A stretch of DNA of 64,000 bases, taken from contig CM018606.1 in NCBI GenBank assembly GCA_009192285.1, forward strand, positions 920,081-984,080, in the 5' to 3' direction. The notes under the pieces are model-generated. The model was not told the origin of the DNA and searched no databases. It was given only the letters and a program-made list of their open reading frames with translations. The stretch's first letter is position 1; every line of letters starts with the position of its first letter. Positions 48,364-60,024 of this stretch are shown here, piece by piece. Position numbers and translations under genes: made by a program. Source of the DNA: Morchella semilibera. Lineage: Eukaryota; Ascomycota; Pezizomycetes; Pezizales; Morchellaceae.

Positions 48364-50975
48364 CTAGGTTCCACCGTGATGATGATTAGGCTGCATGTGA
48401 TATCCGGTCTGGGTTGTATAACCATTCCCGTACTGTCCGTAACAGTTGGTCGGGTCATATGGTAGCATGGAGATAACACTCTCCCTATGGTGGCTATTAT
48501 CCACCATTGCAACATGAGGAACCAGACGCTGAGTCTGTTGGAATTGATGGGGATGAGGCATAATTGCTGGCGGAAAAGCGCCTGAGTAAACATCATCTAC
48601 CTGCTGACGGAAAGTAGATGGGTCTTGAGAGATTGTAACATGGGTAGCAGCTTGTACAGTTCGTGGAGAGACTGGAGGTTCGGGAGTAATAGGCTGATGG
48701 GACCCTCCATTATTATGAAATCCTGCATACCCAGATTGGAACGGCTGATGAAACGTTATGCCTGGAATATTCCCCTGAAATCCATTATGCCTAGTAACCA
48801 TTTGCTCGTTAGGGTACTACAAATGTTCGTTAGTAATGAGTGAGATTTCTGGGAAACGTTTGGGTCATACCACATATGGTACTTGACTAATAACAGACTG
48901 GTTGGAAAACATTGAAGCCCCAGACGGACGGCGTCCATGATCACGTTGTTCCACAAGCTGGACACTGAGGCGTGCAGCAAGATCTGCAACCGCCTCCATA
49001 GAGAACGGGAATGATTGTGAGACACCAAATCTTCTAATCTGTTCCATATGAGACATTTGCTTGTTTGTCCCAGAGCCACCAAGACGCGGGCCTGCGGGGT
49101 GTGGGGCAATGCGAGTTGGTTTCTTATGAATCTCGCGTTTTTGAACATGGATATGCTTTCCAAGGAATAAAGAGTTGTTCTAGCGGAATAGTTTTAGTAC
49201 GGTAACTACATAGATGCGAGGGTAGGATTTTAGCGAGACTTACTTCCTCTTCCAAAGCTTTATTAGCCATCTCCTCAGTTTCGTACTTTACAAAGGCGAA
49301 GGCATTACGACCAATCCCTGGATAGTAATATTAGTGCCGTCTCTATTTAATTTTACACTTCTAGGGGTTCCCTTACCGTTTTTACTAGCCCTATTCACAA
49401 GGTTACATTCAACAATCGTGCCGTACTTGCTAAATCTTGCTCTGAGCTCATTCTCCTCGACTGCATCCGGATTGAGTTTCCCGATAAATATGGAAATAGG
49501 ATCAATTTCAACGGTATGAATTCGTGGAATAATGTTCGGCACTGAAAAGTTGCTTGTCCAATCAGCAGTCCAGGCGCAGTGATGGCGAAAATACTATGCG
49601 TTTAAGTGAAGTTTAGATAAGTATCTATTACAGAATAATCTTGAATGAGGGTTAAATGAGGAGGCAAACCTGATAGCAATCCACAGCGTCCTGTCTGTAA
49701 GCAAACCTAATAAAACATCTTCTTCCTTCCTTTGTCCCTCGTACAGGCAATGGGTCCCCGTCCCTTGCAAATTCCAGGGTTTCGGTCTCTCCAAATCCAA
49801 AAAGGATCTTACGCGCATCACTTTCGTTGAAAATATTACTATCCATTTTGCTTAGAACGAGAGTCCTATTAACTTTTGCTGGTTCACAACGAATACGACG
49901 ACCAGTGGAGTCAATGATAGCATTTCTTCCATCGCGAAGAGCTAATCTTGCAATCTCGTCACACTTTGAATTTGATCAGTAAAATAAAATAAATTAATAA
50001 CTAGAGTAGTGATTACCTCGAATTGGCAAAAGCTATACGGATTGCTTTTAGTATCCCTGCGAATTTTGACGTGGAGCCTTCCGAACTTTCCAAAATGGGA
50101 CTGTAAACTCTTCATGAGCTGGTCGTCAGTCTGAGTCGCCGCGAGGCTGTACACAGTTTCATTATTTAGTTTTCATTATACATAATACCGATGATGTACA
50201 AAGGGGAACAAACTTAGCCACAAAAATGCATGCAGATGGCAGTCCATGCCTTGCAAGATCTTTCACGTCGTCATCAGAAACAAAATCATTTGGACTATCT
50301 TCTGTCGAATCGGTGGCTTCCTCTGAAACTTCATCGACAGAGACTCGATCAGTTTCTTGGGAGCTAAAATCATAATGGTTGATGGAGATTAGGCCAGAGC
50401 TAGAGACGTTAGAGCCGTCTTCGGTAATATTGCACTCTGGTTGTAGCTCTGATGCAATATCTATTTCGGCCTGTTGGGCTTTGTGGTCGTTAAAAGCTTC
50501 CAGCAGCCTTCCTTGGAGCCTTGTTGGACCTGAAATATCTTGAGAAATTGAGAAGATATCAAGTGAAGAAAGGGTCTTTCCCCGGGGTCTATTGAAATTC
50601 CCTGTTATTTTTGTGTGATTGTTAGAACTCGAGCCTCGTTATCTATTTGCTTAATTATGTAATGTTTCTAAGAACTATGCTTCTGCAAGTATATCACTAT
50701 ATGAGTGTAACTAGAAAGAAAGTTCCAAGAGGTAACAATGGAGACCATGCCCCTCCTTTAAACTTTGGATATAATATATCAAACTAAATTGGATAGGATG
50801 TCTTACTCGAAGGACTGGTTTTCACATCAGTTGGGGTAGTTGGCTGGGATACATCGTTGATGGTATTGCCAGAGCTGCTTGCAACTGATGGACAAGCAGC
50901 AGGGGATTGATGATGATTGGTATGACACTCCGCTTTAGTTGGGGTAGCTGGACACACCAAACCTTCGGGTAACAT
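48364..50975 (-). CDS. RRM-domain RNA-binding protein
   Basis: Eight exons on the minus strand (50975-50807, 50601-50214, 50146-50017, 49963-49670, 49593-49377, 49317-49244, 49179-48871, 48816-48364) give 677 residues, all phases consistent. RRM 1: CIFVANLAATQTDDQLM...HFGKFGRLHVKI...NPYSFCQFE. RRM 2 is degenerate: TLVLSKMDSNIFNESDARKIL...CFIRFAYRQDAV. RRM 3: SIFIGKLNPDAVEENELRARF...GTIVECNLV...NAFAFVKYETEEMA. RNP1 and RNP2 aromatic positions are kept in RRMs 1 and 3. The acidic N-terminus and the Gln/His/Pro-rich C-terminus (HQFQQTQ, HMQPNHHHGGT) look disordered. Probably a post-transcriptional regulator; I cannot name the orthologue with confidence. Confidence 0.88.
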
Positions 50976-51444
50976 GATGAGCGCAAAAGCTACTGGGAAA
51001 ATTGGGTAGGGAGATCTGAAGCTGAGCTTGACTTTAGATTGAATTTTAAAGAGACAGTAGATATACTGAGATTGAAAGAACTATCCCTTATCAAGGAAAT
51101 GCTATTCGTAGTAAGGAGTACAGGAACGAAGGAGAGTAGAGAGATAGTGAAGGTGAGATGAAGAAGGTGAAGAAGGTGAAGAAGTAGGCGAAGCTCGAAA
51201 GAGTAAGATTAAAAGGAAGAGAGTAACTGAAACGAAGTATATCTGAGTATAGGACGCGTATATACTTTTTCGTTGTAGATCTTCTAACACTGGAACTACA
51301 TGTATGTACTACGTGATGCGTGTTACTCTTAGAGTGACTTTAGATGTACTGGGTCTTGCCGAATTCTGTTACGTAGCTCGAGACGGCCGGTACATGTACA
51401 TGTATTTTATGTAGAAGGGTTTGGAATATTACTGTACTCGCGCG

Positions 51445-51507
51445 TTAATTAAGTCCTGAGAAATTTTGTGAGCCCGTTGCTACCAAGAATTCTCAGGACT
51501 TAATTGA
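51445..51507. repeat. Short foldback, about 20-bp arms
   Basis: The left arm TTAATTAAGTCCTGAGAAAT and the right arm AATTCTCAGGACTTAATTGA are near-perfect complements around a 21-base loop. It could be a minimal MITE or a hairpin. Confidence 0.65.
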
Positions 51508-51532
51508 TACGTGGGTATATTATGAACATGTA

Positions 51533-51626
51533 CTTGCTGAAAAATAAAGTACATGTATGGTCCCAAGGTGAGCCAGATAGCAATTAGGGATCTTCGGGTT
51601 GGGGCCATACTTTATTTCTTAGCAAG
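51533..51626. mobile_element. Foldback element with a 6-bp CATGTA insertion in one arm
   Basis: Flanked by TA (51531-51532, 51627-51628). The left arm CTTGCTGAAAAATAAAGTA continues CATGTATGG; the complement of the right arm reads CTTGCTAAGAAATAAAGTA then TGG. The arms agree except for point changes and the extra CATGTA, which turns a TA into TACATGTA. Confidence 0.8.
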
Positions 51627-52398
51627 TAAATTAAAATTAGATATTACATGTAGATATAGCCCTTTCATAATACTACATGTAGGCTGGGCCGAGCGCCGCA
51701 TATATGGAGTAGTAACTTTCTAAAAACATACATGTATGTAGCCCCCGATATCTTCATCAGGCAATTCTACCAAAACTTTACTACAAATCTCAAGCCCTCA
51801 ATCTGGCAACCTCTCTTAACCTGGGAAGAGTAGTGGCTCTATGGCTACGAGGCTCAGTCGGGCTAATATTATGCAAAGCAGACAAAGTGCACATGTGGTT
51901 ACAATGCTTCATATAAAGTACATGTACTTACTACATGTACTCAGGGTGTCGGAAAATGATGCACATTCAATGATTTATCAACCACCAGATGATTACATGC
52001 CACATCAGGTTATTTCCGGGTTAATATGAGCGCTTAGGTTCTTATTGTGGCTAGGAACTAGAAAAAAATAGTCTGTTATTAATTCTTTTCTGTGACCTTC
52101 ACCACTTATTTTTACTACCTTGCAGTGACTTCTTCCCTGTGGGGCAAACCTTTAGTATCTACATGTAGAGATGATTCTAGGCAATAAAAAAGGGAATATA
52201 TACTCGAAACTCCCACCTAGAAAGTATTTTGGGTTGAATTACTTGGGTGTATTTAGGCGTTGTTAAGTCAAAATGTGCATCACTTTCCAACTCAAACATA
52301 GGGCCCCTTAAGGACGTACTACATGTATACCTTCCTTTATACATGTACCTAACACGACTTTACATAAGTCCTTTGTAAGTACATGTACATACATGTAA

Positions 52399-52690
52399 TA
52401 TGGAGCGGTGGATGTGTCAAAAGTAATTTTACCACTGGTGGTATAAGCACTGAATTTCAGTCCTTGTTCCAGTATAAATGCTGACCTTCAGTCTTTATTC
52501 TGCATTATCATTAATACCAACAGTTTCACACTGGTGGTGAAATTCCCCACCGGTGGACAATGTTCGTACATGTATATACTAGCATTATATAGCCCCTTTT
52601 AGCCAAAAGGTCTGTGCTTAATTTATCCATTTTAATGTATAAATGCTGGTATTATTTTCACTGTTGGTAAAATTACATTTACCGCACCAT
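52399..52690. repeat. Candidate imperfect TIR element, about 290 bp
   Basis: The left end ATGGAGCGGTGGATGT and the right end (complement ATGGTGCGGTAAATGT) are similar. Both are followed by AATTTTACCA, and CACTGGTGG / CACCGGTGG palindromes lie inside. Ends not precisely defined. Confidence 0.4.
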
Positions 52691-52926
52691 AGTAAACCTA
52701 CATATACGAAGACTGCATGGAATTTATAGGTAATTTAATATTATATTGTTGCGTGTACGGCTGTACTACATGTAGGTAGGTACAATAGTAGCAAGTGTGC
52801 CAAGAGCTTTTGTTATCCTGATAAGATAGCATTTAGTGCTAAAAAGTTGCCCCGCATTTGCATGCGAAGAGGTACCGAGGGTAATTTCGATTTTCCTCAA
52901 CATATCGCAGTCGGATCATATTAATC

Positions 52927-54125
52927 ATGGCTCTGACCCAGACTTCTCTCGATGCTTCACTTCCCCTCATTGCTCGCGGGAAAGTGAGGGATGTATACTC
53001 CCTGTCAGACGATTCCATACTTTTTGTTGCGACAGACAGGATTTCTGCCTACGATGTGGTTATGAAAAATGTTGAGTCCCACTTTCGAAATAATCTACGA
53101 GAATCAAGCTTTACTAAAAGGATTTGGCGGCAGGGTATCCCAAACAAAGGCAAACTGCTTACCGCCCTCTCTGAATTCTGGTTTTCTATTTTATCGGATA
53201 TTTGCCCAAATCACTTTATCTCCTCTTCGCTAGATGCTCTTCCAGAATCTATTAAGCCATATGCGGACCAACTAGAGGGCAGGAGTATGGTCGTAAAGAA
53301 GTTGAAGGTTTTTCCCGTAGAGGCAATTGTTCGTGGATACATTACCGGGAGCGCCTGGAAAGAATATAAAAAAGAGGGAACAGTTCATGGGATTAAAGTG
53401 AAGGAAGGACTTAAAGAGAGTGAGATGTTCGAGAGGCCATTATTTACACCTAGTACCAAGGCAGAGCAAGGAGAGCATGGTGAACAAATAGTCCTTAATT
53501 GTGATTGCCTTTACTCCAGCCAGCTGACAGATAGCCTCTCTTAGACGAAAATATCCACCCAGACAAAGGTATAGCCCCATCAATTTTAAACCCCAACAGT
53601 TCCTAGCTCCAATTCCCTGACACAGACCAGTGGCCGAGCTGGTTGGTGAAAAATATGCAAAAAAAATTGAAGAACTCTCCTTGGCCCTGTACACAAAGGT
53701 AGTCTTTCTTTTACATTATAAAATTAAATGAATTAATTCTTTACCAACACCACTAGGCCCGAGACTACGCAGCCGAACGTGGGATCATCATCGCCGATAC
53801 TAAGTTCGAGTTTGGGCTTGACGAGAACGACCGAGTAGTCTTGGTTGACGAAGTTCTTACTCCTGGTTAGTATTTTTGTCCATATACAAAGGCTTCTGCT
53901 TACTCGTCGTACATAGACTCTTCCCGGTTCTGGTTTGCCTCCAAGTACGAAATGGGCAAAGGCCAAGAAAGCTATGACAAGCAATACCTCCGTGATTGGT
54001 TAACAAGTAATGGGTTTAACGGGAAGCCTGGCATCGAGATGCCGGCGGAAGTAGCCAAGAATACCAGTCTCAAATATTTAGAGGCGTACGAAATGTTGAC
54101 AGGAAGGAAATGGTGTCCGTCTTAA
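52927..54125 (+). CDS. ADE1: SAICAR synthetase (phosphoribosylaminoimidazole-succinocarboxamide synthase)
   Basis: Six exons (52927-53070, 53134-53479, 53545-53568, 53631-53698, 53757-53865, 53917-54125) give 299 residues. The enzyme joins aspartate to CAIR in purine synthesis. Family motifs: [11 protein letters not shown] (nucleotide loop), [70 protein letters not shown], and [14 protein letters not shown]. Exon 3 is only 24 nt. Intron 1 is 63 nt, a multiple of three, without an in-frame stop. It is convergent with CIA30. Confidence 0.95.
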
Positions 54126-54292
54126 TTTCATATACATCACTTCATCATAGCGATGATGCTTTTAGCTAAAGCATGTAATGAAAAGTAAAACTGAGTTTGC
54201 CAGGCAGGTTTTAGTAAACTATCATAGCTACTCTACGTCGCCACTTATATATGTCGCTGAACTTATACGACCACCCTAGTCGATATCCGTTA

Positions 54293-55253
54293 TCATTTTC
54301 GGAGACTTATGTACTTGTCGATGGGGTTTAGGCATGGGAACACTGTCCGTATGATTGGTAGCCTTATATGTGTGTTAGTTACATAATGCTTTGGAACATT
54401 TATTAGAGTATGTACCCATATTCTATCGATGCAAAGCTCGAAGGGTCCTGGGATACGGTCAATCAACCCGATACCAATGGTTCGGACCTTCTCCCTTAAC
54501 ATTTCTCCTTGTGGCTCAGTCACCCGGCCATGGTTTGTCCTTACAAACTCGTCAGTCGGAATCTAGTGTGAATTCAGTATATAATCAACCGAAGGGGGAA
54601 TTGTTTGTTATAAGAGCACATACATGAATAACCTCCCACTCCCCCGGGGTCTTCGCAAATAGTCTATGCTGATGCAGGTCTGACTCTACTATCGACTCTG
54701 TCTGTATATTTATAAAATACTTAGACCCATCGCTCTTTATCCTCAGTGCTAAAAAAGCATAAGGATCTATGTTCCAATATGGCCTGCCAAACAGGGTCCG
54801 CCCACGCTCAACAGTACGCCACGCAGCATACCCAGACCGTTGAACACTTGGCCTGTCAGGAGGAAGCTCGATCGAGACATTTCCGTGAAAGCGGCCATAA
54901 AATTGTTTCTCTTTTCCTTCTTCAGGTGGGAACGGATCTAGATCCATCTTCACCTTAGAGAACCCGCCTATATCGGCGTCAGAGAAAGTAACGATCTTAT
55001 CTAAGGAGGATGGGTGGCGGAAGGAGAGAATCTCCATATCATCAAAGTCACCAGTCACTCCCTGTAAGCTAAAGACTGCAAATCTGATTAGATGCTTTCG
55101 ACTAGAAATGGGGCACCTTCGGATGAAATTTGGTGTCATATCAGTATATAGTTATTAACTCGGCGACATACCTTTGTGACTGCTGGACTTAAATTCATCT
55201 AATGTTCGTTTGAGGAAGCCTCCCCTTTGGAGAAGCTTGAGAGCTGGCCTCAT
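54293..55253 (-). CDS. Complex I intermediate-associated protein 30 (CIA30/NDUFAF1-like)
   Basis: Exons 55253-55172, 55075-54624 and 54562-54293 give 267 residues. CIA30 assists assembly of the membrane arm of NADH:ubiquinone oxidoreductase in mitochondria. The galactose-binding-like domain shows SFRHPSSLDKIVTFSDADIGGFSKV, GNVSIELPPD, RSGYAAWRT, DPYAFLALRIKSDGSKYFIN, and TNHGRVTEPQGEMLREKVRTIGIGL with PGPFELCIDRIW near the end. The N-terminus is basic, fitting mitochondrial import. After DRIW the last ~30 residues do not resemble the family, and a GTACAT donor lies there, so a further intron could exist and the last 30 residues are uncertain. Confidence 0.87.
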
Positions 55254-55699
55254 TTCCGAGATCAGTTGAAATTCTTTTGGTTGTTGGGCGTATTTCAATT
55301 AGTGTTAGAGTTGTGTGAACTCATGAGGCTCCACAACAAAGATGTCACCGTTGCGCCACAGCTTTGTGATGCATATGTAATCTGTAGCTCGCCTAGACCC
55401 AGTTTAGTCTCGTTCCCAGACCCCAATTGGTTGTATGGTTTTCAATACCGGAAGGGTCTGGTGTGCTTGCCCGAAAAGCTATTGCTCCAGACCCTACTAC
55501 GATGAACCTATATTATCTACCGGTCACAACCACCACCACCAACATGGGCTGGGAACGAGACTAGAGTAGACATAAATACATACATGTATGTAAGTACAGC
55601 GGTGAGTCGGATAACCACAATTCCGCCTGCAAACACCCATTCTAGTCGTGTTCCGTACGATGATATATATACATGTAGGTATCCGGATCCTCTAGGCCG

Positions 55700-55817
55700 C
55701 TGTTGAGACTCGCAGAATCCAGGACTGCCTATCAGGAATAAAATTGCTAACAAGCACGGGCTCAGTGACTATGCCACACCTTGAATAAGAAGTCCTGGAT
55801 TCTGCGAGTCTCAACAG
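55700..55817. mobile_element. MITE-like element, 118 bp, perfect 27-bp TIRs
   Basis: The left TIR 55700-55726 begins CTGTTGAGACTCGCAGAATC; the right TIR 55791-55817 is its exact complement. No obvious target duplication at these limits. Confidence 0.75.
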
Positions 55818-55878
55818 TCCCGGGGATAGTACTGCGGCTCTAAGGGGAAATGCAGACATAGCTGCAGCTGTGCCTACT

Positions 55879-56000
55879 CTCGTAAAGTCCTGAGTCCTGA
55901 CGTTTGTGAAATGGGCCACTATTGCATACACCCAAAATCATGAGCTTGGCGGATCTTTGTATGGCATGCAATATTGGCCCATTTCACAGGACTTTACGAG
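55879..56000. mobile_element. MITE-like element, about 122 bp (family also at 58.87 kb)
   Basis: The left arm CTCGTAAAGTCC...TTTGTGAAATGGGCCACTAT and the right arm ending GGACTTTACGAG pair imperfectly over about 45 bases. TTTGTRAAA, CACTATTGCATAC and GTATGSYATGCAATA are shared with 58871-59000. Confidence 0.7.
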
Positions 56001-56508
56001 CACAGATGTAAACAGATCCCCAATAGAGTGCTCCACTCTACTCGGGTCGTATGCACATAGGCGCCTCGCCTAATTTTAGCCTTAATACCAGTTCACTACC
56101 TCACTCTACAGTCGGCCCCAATTTGGGGCGCAAGTGCCCGAAAAAATTAATTCTGGGCTCTCATTAATATCAATGTTATTAAACTTAGGAACCGGTTATG
56201 TGGTTCTTTGGAATAAGAATCTTGCTGTGCGGACTGTCTTACCAGACGCCCATATATGATGTATGTACGTACTCGATCGTATGCACTTCATACAGTATAA
56301 ACGTAGCGGAATCACTACAGTACTGTAGCATTCTCATCTGCCCCTCCTCACACGATTGCTTAACTTTGATATCTTATTCATGCACTCTAACTCTTAAGGT
56401 CTTGACGGTACTGACGCTACTCCTGTTCCCTTACGTATCATGTACTACGCGCGCGTGTAAGTTACAGAGCCATGTGGTGTCCAAGCTTAAGCTACGTACA
56501 TGTATGTA

Positions 56509-56753
56509 TTGTGGGGTGACAAAAGTTCTCGTGATTTCTGAATAGCAACCAGCAGAAACTTTCTAAAAGTCTAATCCGGAAAGCCGGTAATAGGGACTTA
56601 AACCTACACGCAGGTACTATGTTCTAATAGCCTTCAGCTCTCTAACCATACCAATATCTTTCTCCCATCCCTACTTAGTTAGTAGTCGCCAAGTTATAGT
56701 CGTTCCGTGACCTATTTATGTATAAAATCACGAGAACTTTTGTCACCCTACAA
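56509..56753. mobile_element. MITE-like element, 245 bp, TA duplication, about 30-bp TIRs
   Basis: TA at 56507-56508 and 56754-56755. The TIR begins TTGTGGGGTGACAAAAGTTC, and the right-end complement differs at one base over about 30. The interior, read on the minus strand, has a GGTTAGAGAGC A-box-like and a GGTTTAAGTCCC B-box-like string about 50 bases apart, suggesting captured tRNA-like sequence. No coding capacity. Confidence 0.75.
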
Positions 56754-58226
56754 TACTTACTTACGTACGTAGTATATGCATGTAGATATGTAGGTCAGGA
56801 GAACGTGTGAGAAACATACGTCGATCAACCTTGGAAAATACATGTATCCTGACCTAGACCACATGTGGTGCCCTTGCAATAGTCTCCATAGAACAACGAG
56901 CTGTCTCCATACAGAGCCAGTATAATATACATGTACATGTACTAATACGAAGTATCCATATAGAGCAATAGCACCCTGGCCCTGAGATCTAGATACGATT
57001 TCTCGCTGGGCTTTATCTGAGTTTATAAGTACAATTCACCCTACCGATAACTACATAACGGTGTTAATTATAGTTCTGAATGTAACATCATATAATAATT
57101 ACGGGGAGGGTCGGCGGTAAACTCGAAATTGTCGGTCGAGTGATAGTTTGTGATCTGTTTGTTACGCCGCCACCAGTATACATATAGTATATTAGTGACT
57201 GCTCAACTCCTTGGTCCCAGTTCAACAACATGCATGTAATCATGGACTTCTTCTTTTAAAAGTGGGTGATATGTATACATTATCTTTTTTAATTCTAGCC
57301 AGCTCTAGATAAGTCCAATAAGATTACATTTAGTTTCTCCGGGCTTATCACCTGCATGTAATCTCATTTACAGTGCGCGTTCGAGCGTTCATTAGTATAC
57401 ATGTATACGTATATTCCCTAGCTAGCTTACCACGCATCCCCTGTTATGAGATTTTTGCGGATTAGCAAATTGTTTCCATGTTGATATAAGCATTTACATC
57501 TTAATATATCCCTTAGTCTATATACTAGTAAAATTCTGACCCCCCAAGAAGCAAATTTTCTGTGGCTTTACTAACAGATCTCGTTATCTCCCTTGTTAGA
57601 TAATAGATCTTCCATATATACGAATTTAATTCCCCTATTATAGGGGGGCCATAATTGACAGACTAAGGAATAACCCGGAACTAAAAAAGAGAAAAGAAAA
57701 GAGAAAAAAGAGTCTGCTATCAATTTCTGGCCTCATTTTTTGGTATCTGGATGTAACTTCTGTTGTTTTTTGCGCATGCACACTTTAAGCTTTGCAACTT
57801 GTTACTTTGTATACATATGCATAGGATCGACAGTTAACGTTTTTGTCCTTAGCATAAATGAAACTCTTGCCTTCGTCTCTTGTAACACTACATGTACTTC
57901 TTACTTAATATTAACGTCACAAGTCGATCCCTATTTCTCTCTAAAGACAAGCCCCTAATTACATGTAGCAAATATTTTATAACGAAATATCTCTAACGCA
58001 TACTAGGCAGTAGTAGAATATATATATATACTCAAAACTTTCACTTAGCGAGTATCTTACGTTGAGGTACTCGAGTGTACATACATGTACATGTATTTAG
58101 GCATTGTCGAGCTCGAGTCAAAATGAGCACCGTACCACTTCACCCTGGGTACATACACGCATAATATACATGTAATTACAAAAGCCTAATCAAACGGCTT
58201 CCACAGTATTGATATCAAAACTATAT

Positions 58227-58502
58227 TATGAAAAACCGGGTGAAATCACTACCATATGGTTACGGATTGTGACAAATACCCAATTAATCCGTACTGTACC
58301 AATACCTTATTCTTACCACATTGCTACAGCACCAAGGGCCGGGGAGGACCGGGATCACTACGATATTAACCCCGTCAATACACTGGCAATGCGGTAATAT
58401 TGGTACAGCCCTCTTCCTCCAATGTCGTATTCGTTCACTAAATTCCGTAGTCCTATGATAGTTGATACTATAGTGGTAGTAGTTTCTCCCCGTTTTTTCA
58501 TA
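58227..58502. mobile_element. MITE-like element, about 276 bp, relative of the 32.45-kb element
   Basis: The left end TATGAAAAACCGGGTGAAAT and the right end ...CTCCCCGTTTTTTCATA are imperfect complements. CACTAAATTCCGTAGTCCTATG is shared with the 32.45-kb copy. GTGGTGATCCCACCCC just beyond the right end matches the other terminus type, so copies may be nested or composite. Confidence 0.65.
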
Positions 58503-58870
58503 CTGCAGCTGTGGTGATCCCACCCCTCTTTCTAGTACTGAATTTTATGATCTGAGATACCTATATAATTTGTAGGTAATGTAAATATACTACATATGTA
58601 TATACAGTAATTATAAATAAACGCGGATCATACGTACGTATACATGTCGGATGTATTAACAGACAAAGTTGGGTACATGGTTAGACCTCATGATCAGTTA
58701 CACGTTGAGTGTACTGCTTAATTAATTAAATAATTTTAAACTACATGTACCTTGCATGTAGTAATCGAAGGCGATGTCTGGAATTAGAGAGAGGGCCCAT
58801 ACCAGTGTAATAAAAAGAGAGAAGAATCGAATCCCACTTTCTTGCCGTACTACATGTATTGTATTATGTA

Positions 58871-59000
58871 CTCGTACTTTCCTGACGTTTGTAAAAAATG
58901 ATCACTATTGCATTGCATACTAATACAAATACGCGCCAAGTCTAAAATTTAGTATGGTATGCAATAGTGGTCCTCTTTACAAATATCAGGAAAGCTCTTG
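58871..59000. mobile_element. MITE-like element, second copy of the 55.88-kb family
   Basis: The left arm GTACTTTCCTGACGTTTGTA and the right arm TACAAATATCAGGAAAGCTC are near-complements. The internal CACTATTGCATTGCATAC / GTATGGTATGCAATAGTG arms match the first copy. Confidence 0.7.
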
Positions 59001-60024
59001 CAGCATGTTTTTGTTTGTTTGCTGCGCCCCTGACATGAGAAATCTTGGCACTTCCACCCACGGTACAGGAACCGCTCGCCAATTTCCCTGGCGCTGAAGA
59101 AACCTTTATTTGGGCCCCTGAACGAGACCGTTTTGTAACCCCAGCAAAGTGGCATCTCAAGGGCGGTACATGTAGGTACTAGTACATGTAGTTATGGTAT
59201 TATCGCTGGCTCCAGCTCGCGTGGGGTGCCTGCAGATAGCTCTATTCCCCAATTCATTTCAGGCACAGTAGGCATAATTGATGGCGCGACCTGTTTTGAC
59301 GGGGATTACATCTAAGACGGATGAGATCTATGGAACTTCAACTTCAACTTCAAGAGAACCCGATTTTCTCAGCCGGCCAACCAGTTTCCGATCTGTGTTG
59401 GTTGGTTTCTGTTAGAGGGACCAGCCCCCTGTTCCGTGCTGCCCAAAGAGCTGTGTCAGGTTTTGCGGATCTTGACGCGCCTAACTCTGGAGAGCTGTGG
59501 AGTCTATCTTGAGTAACACACAAGCCAGTTGACAAGTTGAACCTTGCGGGGAGCTAGCCATGCATTACTAGAACCCCCCCCCCCCTTGTCCCCTTTTCTC
59601 ACAAAGATCCTGTCAGCCTTCGTTTGTACGGGTGTCTCTTCTACTTACATACCACTATTTCCCTCGAGGATTCCTTGTCATTCCTTGTACCAATACACCG
59701 TATCCCGCTTATTTAGGGAAATACTTTTCCCTTTCCTTTCCTTTTTTAAACCTACAAACAAAATCCCGCATATGCTTGTTGACTGCAACAATCTGCGGGC
59801 ATCTAATACACATTCTCTTTGTTTAGTGACGGGTGGTATTATTGCATCTTTGGCATAGTATTGATTGGCGCGCCTTTTTTCTCATCAAACTCAACTTCCT
59901 AGGGAAGTTCTGGGATACTTTCTTTTTTATTTCTTTCTCTAATTCTAAAGGCGTAACACAACTTTCACTACCAATTTGGGCAACTGGATTTGCTCTTTTT
60001 AGACCCCCATTCATATTCAGCTCG

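Larger units (their letters stand above)
50976..52926. other. AT-rich repeat-laden intergenic region
   Basis: Contains a very high density of TACATGTA (for example 51299, 51392, 51551, 51648, 51682, 51730, 51919, 52321, 52344, 52380), two short foldbacks (51445-51507 and 51533-51626) and a longer imperfect one (about 52399-52690). No gene seen. Confidence 0.6.
55254..60024. other. Long AT-rich repeat-laden intergenic region
   Basis: 4.8 kb without a supportable gene. It holds at least five inverted-repeat elements (listed separately), a C-run at 59575-59585 and many TACATGTA octamers (for example 55583, 56500, 56931, 57402, 57892, 58081, 58743, 59167). Upstream of 60025 it includes the promoter of the protease gene. 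Confidence 0.6.

Noticed and set aside
56198-56545. 115-codon ORF with hydrophobic segments
   Set aside because: Overlaps the left TIR of a MITE at its 3' end and lies in AT-rich DNA; no supporting structure.
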